Below, piece by piece: positions 54,759 to 64,000 of a stretch of DNA of 64,000 nucleotides. A program made the translations under genes and the position numbers. The stretch lies in NCBI GenBank assembly GCA_037976565.1, contig CP137668.1, positions 18,807,714 to 18,871,713 of the forward strand, read 5' to 3'. Below the pieces are notes generated by a model. That model searched no databases. It saw nothing but the letters and a program-made list of their open reading frames with translations, and was not told the DNA's origin. The stretch comes from Mesocentrotus franciscanus. Taxonomy: Eukaryota > Echinodermata > Echinoidea > Camarodonta > Strongylocentrotidae. Numbering within the stretch: position 1 is the stretch's first letter; every line of letters begins with the position of its first letter.

Positions 54759-56812
54759 TTACAAACATATCACTAGAGAGGCATACATTACTTGTAGCGG
54801 CTGCACAGTTAAATTTGTTTATAACATACTCTTGTCTATTTAATGTATTAAAATTCAGCAGAATTAAAACTATGTAGGTGTTAATCTGTCAAATCAAGAA
54901 CGTTTCTCAGAGAAACTGTGATATTGGGTAAAAGGCGTTAAATTCAAATGGACGATAAAGAAGTAAAAAAGCTTTAAATTCAAAAGTTTTCTTCTTTTTT
55001 TGCCTAATCACTCAGATAACAATGATGCAGGTTGTAAATTAAAAAATGGGTCAATGCATGCAAGCTTGATTATGAAAGCCTTTGGAAACCTGGCAAGCTT
55101 ATCCAGTATTTAACAGCTTTATCTCCTAGCCTCCATATAATTAAAGAAATGGGGCTTACAGGGTGACTCATGCCCTGTATTAACTACATGTATCATTGTG
55201 GTCAAATAAAAGTACCTACAACCAATCTGATTCTCATGACCTTTGCTATAGATTTCAAAAGTTCTGAGTTTCTTTTATTTTACTTAGAGGCATGGATGGG
55301 TGATGATGATCGATCAATCTTTTTTTCTAAGAAATTAAAAGGAAGAAATTATTTACGGCCTACATGTAGTTGTTTAATAGGATTACATAAGTGAATGAAC
55401 TATTAGAGATCTTAAATATTTGATCGACTTTAATTGGAACACTTTTTCTATATGGTTAAGTGATTGAAGGTGACTTGTGAGCCAAACTGTCATAAAACTA
55501 ATCAAAATTATGCCCTTTCGATATAAATAAATATATATATATATTTATTATTATTATTATTATTTTTTTTTGGGGGGCCCAGACCAAGGCCTAGGCCAAG
55601 GTGTGATTGATCCAGATTGATTACAAGTCCTCCAATCAATCACAATGTTTTATGTACATCTGCCTATTGGGGATTGATATCATTCTAAAGTTAGGTCGCA
55701 TTAAATTTGGATCTACATGTACATGTATCACTCTTTGGACTAAGACATGACCTTGGGGTCCTAACACCAAGACCAAGAAGAAATATTTTGATTACATTGT
55801 ATTGTAAAACACAAAACTGATCTCACTACATCAAAGTTTAAAAAAGAGAGAGAAAACAAAACTTTGTATTCTGGGGGGACTGTGAGAAAATGAAAACCAC
55901 AAAAAATGTTGAAATAGGCAAGCAAATTTTTGATAAATGAATGAAGGTCGGGGGGGGGATAAAAGACACAAAATCAGGTGTGCTGCAGCACCCTTTGTTT
56001 TTATCAGGGGCACAGCTAGCACCCTTGATGGAGTCCAATGGACTGGGCTGCTGTCAGCTACTTTCGGAGAGAAAAGGGACCAAATATATTATTAAAAAGT
56101 TTGTAGTGAAAGACATAGCTTTTACAAAATATGTTATTAGCTTATAAGACATGCCTGGTGTTTTTGTGGTGTACCTTTGTCATGTTTTGGGCAGGTGATA
56201 TATATTCTTGACATGGTAGAATGAAAAGATACACTCAATCATTTCTATTTTCAGTCAGCTACCTTTTGGTATGCTCGTGACTTGATTGAGTACAATGCAA
56301 TGCCTGAAAAATGCTGTCACAGTCTCGGAATGTCCGCGGGTATGTGTCTTGATAATGGAATATTTTGAGGTTTACCAAGAACCAACCTACAAGAGGTGTC
56401 AACCTGAATAAAAACATGCTTCACAGTTTATCAGCTTTGACACGATGATGGATAGCACTATACTCCAGAATATACTTGAACAGGTACAGAACCATAAACC
56501 ATTTATATGAAAGCAGGTCTCATGGTTATTACAGTAAATGAAGCCGGTAGCAGAGAATGTTTTTGAAATTCCTGTAGCAATACATGCATGAACTGCGCTG
56601 CTAAAAAAAAAAGATGAATGTCTTTGGTGATATGCAGTTTCTCTGAGTAATACAAACTTGTTAAACTAAACAATTTAAAGTGTACCAATCACAGCAATAA
56701 CAACAACAACAATTCTGTATGTTAGGGAAACTATGTCACTATACTATATTCAAAATAAGAGCTTCAAATATTATCCCTATAGAGAGATAGTGCAAATTAA
56801 ATACCCTCTCAT
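54759..56812. other. No gene seen
   Basis: Contains an ATT/AT run near 55527-55563 and a GTGCTGCAGCACCC palindrome near 55979-55992. An ATTACAAGTCCTCCAATCAAT word near 55620-55640 recurs inverted at about 33757-33777, suggesting another low-copy repeat. No exon identified. Confidence 0.4.
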
Positions 56813-57208
56813 TTAAAGATAAAGACCAGTTCTGGTCATGCGATTGCATTGTGAAAGAAACGTTGTGGAATCGATCAAAAAAGGTTGATCATCTAGCATA
56901 TAAGTATTGGTGTGTACTGCAAGGTTCTGGAATCATCAAAATGATAACAAATTTGGCCCAGTCTTGGTAAAGTTACAAGCATTGTAAAAAGAAAGATGTA
57001 TATGGGACTACGCGACCACGTGCGCGATATCTATTTGGTCCCAATAGATATAATAATTTACCAAATATATAAATTAGTAGGCGGTTCCCGGCAAAATTTG
57101 TATCATCATGTATTAGTCAAAACATATTCTTTCACATGATTGGTAGTGAGAGCTTCCATTTCATTTTTTTGAGAGAGGGGCGTTTCCAAAACTGGTCTTT
57201 ACCTTTAA
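56813..57208 (+). mobile_element. TTAA-flanked MITE, copy 5
   Basis: Starts TTAAAGATAAAGACCAGTTC and ends inverted AAAACTGGTCTTTACCTTTAA, 396 bases. It shares with copy 4 the internal segment CGACCACGTGCGCGATATCT and the TTGGTCCCAATAGATATAAT word. Confidence 0.93.
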
Positions 57209-60200
57209 CAAAAAAGCGATATGTGGGTCAAAGACTTGACGTACTTGTACACGGTTGGGTGACTTGGGCAGGGTTTAATTAATGTTATTCTTTACTTTCT
57301 TCATACTCCTTATACGTTGGCCCATAGAACACCGGGTAGACATTGAAGTTCATTTTATACACAATTATTTTCAGATGATTGGTACATTTTAAACCTAACC
57401 CCATATTTCAGTTTGGTAAAAGTAAAGTCTAACAAAGCAACAACTTTGATCTAAGTCTACTTTATGATGCTCAACACGATGTTTGTCTTGCATATGGGGC
57501 TAATTCAAATCAAATTGTTTGGATTACTTGCCAATTTAGGCCAGTAGTTTAGGCAAAGCCTACCAAATTCTAGTATTTGTTTTCTCTCTATCAAATTCAA
57601 AACAAATTGAAAACACAAGACAACATAATAAATCTATATTTTGATTTGACTTTGTCCATATAGTTTGAATTGCTCGTTCTAAACTAAAAATGTAATACAT
57701 GTGTATAAACTGAGAAGACAAAAAAGGACTCAGAACCTTTTTAGATTTAGTACATTTACTCCATTTAGTTGTCATACACTTTCCATTACTATAAAAGGAA
57801 AAGGGCAAGTTCAATAAGTCTGAGGAAATGAAAAGAAATTGAAAATGGGACCCTAAAATCAATTCAATCTCCTCCAAATAGAAAAATAAAAATATGGAAA
57901 TGGCCCCAATTCTCTTTTATGCACTGTGCCATTGCAACTAAATGAGCTAATCACACACAAGACAATATGTTTCAAAACATATTAAATGACAATACAGCAA
58001 ATGTCATGGGTTGCAATGTATGTTTTCCATGTAAAACATTAATGTAACAAAAACATTTGTTTATCTTACATTGTTGAAATTTAATTTAAAAATTTGGTGT
58101 AAAAGTCACTGTACATGTAAATGTAGATTGGGCAAAACAATTTTTCAGACATCACACAGTCTATAACAACCTCTTTCTCCTAATGAAAAAGAAAGTGACC
58201 TACTTTGGTGAAGATCTGGGCTTGTTCTCTCATAAATTAAATTGTATTTCTGAATGCTTCCCTTTAATTTTGTTTTCATCACCCTCTCCACATACATACG
58301 CAACCCCAGCGCACTTCTGATCCATATTTGGACATCTAAATCATAACAAATCTACCATATGTCATAGGATACATCTGTGAAATCAATTTTTGTATATATC
58401 CATCCTATTGTGTTTGCGGTTGTAGTGGGTGTCGTGCTATGGAAACATCTAATTACAAAGAAAGGATCGTCGTAGCGATGGCATTGTTATGTGTTGAAAG
58501 ATGCTCATGACGTTTGTACGAGCAGCACTTGACCTAGATAAACCTATACTTTACAAAAGAAAATCACTACACCCTCATTTTTTGGTTTCGCCCCTTAGCA
58601 ACAATGATAAAACATGTAGCATGTTTTAATAATAAACAATTCTCATTAAAAGTAATACATCTGCTGATAGTTTTTCAATGTATCTTACCTGTGACTGTGA
58701 CGCACAATGCAATTTATGCATCCCTTCATCATGTTCATAACTTCAATCTAAAATGCCAATGACCTTTACTAAACCGGCTTTACACCCAAAAAGTACAAAA
58801 TATTTGTGACAGTGTAACTCAACAAATTTTCTTTACAAAATTAAAGCTCAAGTATTCAAAACAAGTCAAATTGGGACTACAAAATACTCTAGACACACCA
58901 TCATGGCATTTCTAGCTTTCTTGCGGCCTAGCTAGCTAACCTTTCATGCGCAATTACCTCTACCTGAAATGGCAAGCCCCCTCCTGTATAACAGTTACAC
59001 CAGCTATTGACCAACCTCCCCTTGACAGGGGTACTCCTTTTTTCCTAAAATGGAGCTATTGTGTACTTGACATTGTTGGGGGTATGTTAATCCTATTACA
59101 GGGATCAAAGGGGTGTCAATTGTTCCCCCTGGTGTGAATGTCAACACAGGTGTAACTTTAATCCTGTTTATTGCTATTGAGGATAAGTAACAAGCTATGG
59201 GCATGTTCACACGTGTAGAAAAATCATAAAAAGTTTAAGTTAAGCGGCTTAAGCGTGATATCATAAAAACTATCATGAATAATGGTATGTTAATAGATGC
59301 TAAAAGCTCAAGGACTTTTAATGTGATCTAAGTGAATCCTGTCAACAAGAGTATCCTGTATTGAAACTGATTTGATTTAAAAAATCTTTAAAAGAAAACA
59401 CTCTATGCAATGTGGAAGTCAAGAATTCAAAAGTTTGTCAATTTTAAATTAATACTTAGGATCTAGGCTATATATATGCAAACAAAGCATTGTTAAAACT
59501 TTAAATACTATGGTGCAGAAGCTAAAACAATTGTCAAGTTGGAGAGATATTTGACATTGGGTATGTCTATATCTTCATTAGAAATGCATTGCCATAGGAA
59601 ATACAATTATGTTGCGGTGAAAACCTCAGAATGCGATCTCCTTTTCACCAATTCCAAACTACCCTGGTTAATTATCGGAAGAATTCTCATCCATTTCTAA
59701 TGCTGGCGCTAGCTCACGTTTACAATACCGGTACCAAATTGTGGTAAAAAACTAAAAATACCTCAATTTTGGTTTTAAAAATTCATGTAGGACACATCGA
59801 TGTAAAGAGGAAATTGGGAAGTGGACTTTCTTCATATTGCTGAAATTTGAAAAAGGTTGAAATGGAGATTAAAATTACTTGGTTTTTAGAATAGCTAACT
59901 AGGTCAATGGTGTTCTTTTAAAGTGTATTTATTTTTTCATAACATCTATTGAGAGCTAGAAGGGCATTGAATCTGTGCTAAATGATACGAGATAAAACCC
60001 TTTACCCCTTGAGCATTCGATGTAATACTCTTTGGTATCACTTAAAATAAGATCATTCCTAGTATGAACACACAAACGCATGTACTAATGTATAATAGGC
60101 TTGGTGTGGGGTGAAACAGTGCTATTGAATTGGTGTTGAAAACCGATCGGTTCATTGTATTCAAGAAAGTGTCAAGGATCTATTCTTTTCCACCTTGTCC

Positions 60201-63200
60201 AAGAAGATTGATCGAAGAGAGAGATGGGGAAGACTGCGCCTGCATGTGTTTCTAAACAATTTCGTCTGTTGGTCGATTGCCAGTGCTATCTCGCAGAATC
60301 AATTTGGAAGTCGTTTCTCGGTTCAAAGCTAAATTGGGAAGAAACCATCATAGTGCTTGCTTTGCGTGCAGACATGCCAGAGAATTTGTTGATGCAATAA
60401 ATACAGTAGATACTGCAGCTCCATTCCTCGAACTTTGCTGCACATCATCATCCTTGGGGTCATCATTTTCCTCTTCTTGTATATAGAGAAACAAATATAA
60501 GCTACCGGTGTACGCATACATGCAATGGAGACGACCAGACAAATATATTCCTGGAAATCTCAAGATGATTTCAAATTTCAGGAAAATGGAGGCATTTTAG
60601 TAATTCTGTATTCTTTTGCTCAGCAATGGAAATTTGTTTTATAAAAAACAGCTGTTGTTACATTTTGATCAATCAAATATTATCAACCATATCTTATCGA
60701 AATAAAGTCCTAACATACACGGTAAACCTCAGTATGAAAGTAAAAGATGTCATTGCATAGATTAAAGTTGTCCAACTCCTCATAAAGACAGCATCAGGTT
60801 CGGTCCAATGCAGCTATGACGCAAGTGTGTTTTATCGAGAGACAGCTGATGGGGTCGTGTAGGTGGTAACGCTGTGCATGGGGATATAGCTCTTCCGCTC
60901 AACTTCACTTCCAAAATGAAAATTATCATCATGCTTCGTAAACTACAACAATGGGAGTTTCGTCAGAAATGTGAGCGGATTTTAGGGCCCCTCGACACCT
61001 CCCAAATGCCCGAGTTTGACACCTTCCAGTGGCTTCCACAGATCTATACTGCAGACATGTTGTGCTCCTTTTCTTTCATTTGTGTTTAAACAGTGGAAGG
61101 CATTTTACATTTGTAAATTTGTAAAGGCAGCTGAATGAAAGTGCATAAACTGTTCTGTTACTAGGCCTTATCACATTTTATGTTGGATCCATGTGGATTG
61201 CACAACCATTAAATCACTTAAAGGTACATGTAGAGTACATGCAATTAAACCTTACAATGTATAGGGCTTTTTTTCTATAATGAATTAGAAGTTATTACTG
61301 AATTTGGAATGATATGGTAATTCCAGTATAACTATAAGAAATCGATGATGATAAAAATACAGAAAGTTTTGGTGGAGGTACATTTGCATTCCTTTCATTA
61401 CTAATCAAAGTAATATGAACTTTTCCTTTGAAACGGTGAAATCTAATTATTATTCAATTTCTCTCTTCACTCTCTGCGCCATCAACCCACGTATCCTTCC
61501 TAAAATCACATTCGTCCCACCTACATGTAATCCAATGACGTAAATGGGTTATACACACAGATTATCAAAATGATTTAGTTGGCTAGATAGATATAGCGAG
61601 TGTTATGATGATGATTTTTGATATGATGAACATGATGATTGGGACTCTCCTACTCTCCTGATGGCTCGGCAGATGGTTTCATTCGTATGTGATTTAATGA
61701 GGTGGAATTTGTATTCAGGTTAAAAATACCCCAGTGATATATCTTCAGGATTGATTCTTTGATTGCACTTTTTTCTATATCTGCAAGTTGTATGATGTAT
61801 AACTGGAATGGTTTATGTACATGTACAGCATAATGGCAGTTCTAAGCATATATTGCCAACATTTCTTGCTCAAAAAGTCTATATACTATTGTATTGAACT
61901 GAATTGAATTCACATTGCTAATATCTTAACTTCACTTGTGAAGACTGAACTGGATAGAACTTACATGTACACTCACAATACAACCAGGCAATTTGAAAAC
62001 AAGTAAAGTTGTTGCACTCACTGAATATTAATTCAATTTCAAAGAAAACAAAATGAATTTATTGATACCCTTATTATGTGCAAAAATCAAATTTTGTTTG
62101 TATATCAAACATCTTACACTAATGCCTTTCTTCCATATCTCCAGACTTTCCCTAATCTAATTTCAAATAAATTCATGTTCGATTTTATTGTCTTGAAACT
62201 ATTTTTTAAAAATCCTAATAAAAATATTCCTGTCACTATCCTTGATCTATATTCTCCTTGATGAGGATAAATGGGTTACATGATGTACACCAAGTCATCA
62301 TATTTGTCTACTGACTGAGTACTAGAAGGGAGTCCATGCATACCTTCAAAGACTTACAGCCTTGTAGCTTTCCTGGCTCTATGAAGATGGATGATTAAAA
62401 CTTGTAGTTAGAAGGCAAACAAAGCTCATGTTACCTTGCAAACAAACTTGACAATGTCATGTATTCTTTTTTGTTTGGGTGTGTGTGTGTGTGTGTGGTT
62501 TAATGTCTCCAGCAGGCATGGCAGAAATCAATCTCAAATATAGATCTGTTATTTCTCAGACAGTCTCTGACAATTAATCTGTAATCAGTACAGAAAATAC
62601 GTTAAATAATCCCTGGACTGCTGCACTGTAAGGACAAGTCATTAGGGGATATATTTCAAGCAGGTCTGTTGGAAAAGTTCACAAAGAAATATGACTCCTC
62701 ATTATACTCCTCAATATCTCTCACATTACAGAAGACAAAAGGTGACTTATCTAACTCTATGAAAATATTCTGTACCTCATGTTTTTCAAAGTTTCTACTT
62801 GATACCATTATGATGTTTGATGCAAAAAACAATAATGTAGAAATGTGAGAATAGCTTTTTAAAAGATTGTTTTGGTCAGTTAAGTTTGCAAGGTTTATTT
62901 CCATTTTTCAAAATAATATTACAAATGTCTTATTGTCTGTAATGGTCCTGACATTAATGGTTTATTGTTATAAGATAAATATCATATGTATGAATACAAT
63001 CTATATTCATAATAGTATTCCAGTTAAGTGCTTAGAAACATTACTTTATTATATTTATACGTCTATATGCATGCAAGAATGCTAAACTGGATCGACAGGC
63101 CATCTTGAACACAGATACTTCAAGACAGAAAATTTGTACAAGTATAAAAATAGCAAGTAACTGTGAAACTGTGTCAGTTCAAACGTTTACTTGTCAAGCT

Positions 63201-63370
63201 TCAACTGGTCAAAAGCTTGTTACACCAAGGGATTTAACCAAGGGATTTTTAGTATCATAGTGTACATACACATATATATAGTAGTGTTAGTATTGCCAGT
63301 TGAGATATAGGGTATTATGTTAAACGTGTATCTTAAAACTTGCCATCATTTTGTCTGTAGTTCGCTGCCA
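57209..63370. other. No identified gene
   Basis: AT-rich sequence with hairpin copy 6. GC-richer patches at about 60190-60540 and 60790-61080 have open frames on both strands; a weak exon candidate there is described among the findings. A GT run lies at about 62479-62498. Confidence 0.4.
59942..60023 (+). repeat. Short hairpin repeat, copy 6
   Basis: Left ACATCTATTGAGAGCTAGAA then GGGCATTGAATCTGTGCTAA; right AACCCTTTACCCCTTGAGCA then TTCGATGT. The right arm is more diverged than in copies 2, 3 and 5. Confidence 0.55.
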
Positions 63371-63469
63371 AAGATTATCTTGTTTTTTTTTTTTTTTTTT
63401 TTAAAGATTCTTTGAGTGTTTAAAAAAAAATCATTGTTGAACATTATATTTGTACAATTCAACTGTATT

Positions 63470-63560
63470 TCTTCCATGCCCCAGAAGGGGCCGTTAAAGA
63501 AATAAAAAATCATTGTCATTGTCATTGTCATTGTCATTGTCATTGTCATTGTCATTGTCA
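63470..63560 (+). mobile_element. LINE/SINE 3' end with (TCATTG)n tail
   Basis: CCATGCCCCAGAAGGGGCCG and AAAGAAATAAAAAA precede about 8.5 units of TCATTG (63510-63560). This layout matches CR1/L2-type 3' ends. The upstream body is not recognisable apart from a poly-T run at about 63380-63402. The methionine/threonine repeat frame on the minus strand is an artefact. Confidence 0.6.
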
Positions 63561-64000
63561 TATTGGTCAACAACTCAGCCTTGTAACTGCGGTAAAGAAC
63601 TTGAGCAAATTTGTAGAAGGAGATTTGACATGAGGTCCTGAGTAACAACAGGAACTTGCTAAACTTTGAAAATCAAAACTGGCTAATTTGATGGGTGCAA
63701 GCTTTCAGGAGTAGAATTGTGCCAGGGTGTTGTGAAGTTCAGAAGAATGAAACTTGAACAGATTGACACCTAATTTTCCTTGTATGCCTGGGAGATTGCT
63801 ACTTTTGAGGACCTTTTTGTTGCTTTAGTAGGAAATGAAAGAGAAAGAACTTCTGAGAACTATTAGAGAACTAAATGGGCAATTTGAGAATTCACTTAAT
63901 CTCTGTGACATGAAGGTCTTCCAGCTAAACTTCAACAACATTTTTTTTGTTTTTTGAGGGGCCAGGGTTTGGTTAGAGATGGGTACAACTGAAGATGAGG

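Noticed and set aside
58367..58474. Plus-strand frame reading like a membrane helix (IVFAVVVGVVLWKHLITKK)
   Set aside because: Only about 35 codons between stops, no start, weak acceptor and no neighbouring exon; probably chance.
58689..58747. Possible minus exon with CAG|GTAAGA donor and TTTTAG acceptor
   Set aside because: Its only open frame ends in phase 2, which does not fit the first visible tensin exon, and the residues match nothing I know.
63346..63648. Minus frame with a methionine-threonine repeat
   Set aside because: Produced by the TCATTG tail of a retroposon 3' end.
1..64000. CRISPR array, bacterial operons, rRNA or intact tRNA genes
   Set aside because: No regularly spaced direct repeats with unique spacers, no bacterial-type gene layout, and no sequence folding as a full tRNA or matching rRNA was seen.

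Overview
The window looks like animal nuclear DNA, most likely from a marine deuterostome, and an echinoderm such as a sea urchin is my best guess. The reasons are that it is AT-rich and mostly non-coding, its coding sequence is split into short exons with GT-AG introns, it is full of small inverted-repeat elements (MITE-like), CR1/L2-type LINE 3' ends and GA/CT, CAT and ATT microsatellites, and the words TACATGTA/ACATGTAC recur throughout. The echinoderm guess comes from general familiarity with such genomes and was not searched.

The only gene I can identify firmly is on the minus strand: the 3' part of a tensin gene. Nine exons between 47220 and 25930 join in one reading frame and encode the C-terminal 306 residues: a complete SH2 domain (three exons), a short linker that includes a 30-base microexon, a complete PTB domain (four exons plus a linker exon), a short tail and a TGA stop. 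Every junction has a good donor and acceptor, and the phases agree (1-1-1-1-1-2-2-2). The sixth exon runs from phase 1 to phase 2. No N-terminal tensin region (PTEN-like phosphatase, C2, long disordered linker) was found in the 16.8 kb upstream of the first visible exon. It probably lies beyond 64000 or in exons too short to recognise. A 3' UTR probably runs from 25929 down to about 22545.

Layout: 1-9100 is a patchwork of transposable elements (a fold-back element, a CpG-dense block with a promoter-like duplication, a non-autonomous hAT element with an 8-bp target-site duplication, a palindromic MITE, two snap-back elements, one TTAA-flanked MITE). 9100-17500 is gene-poor, with two short hairpin repeats and a possible CpG-rich promoter near 15 kb. 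17527-19225 is a TTAA-flanked element enclosing a broken LINE reverse transcriptase. 21455-22475 is a 1-kb CAT-rich satellite. 22545-47220 is the tensin 3' end with its introns, which carry MITEs, tandem duplications, SINE-like remnants and microsatellites. 47221-64000 holds repeats and no recognised gene.

I found no bacterial-type system, CRISPR array, rRNA or convincing tRNA. The most unusual signals are a family of six ~70-90-base imperfect hairpins, all in the same orientation, and two snap-back elements that share their ends but have different self-complementary arms. An inverted pair of 400-base MITEs in the tensin intron and a candidate in-frame microexon also stand out.
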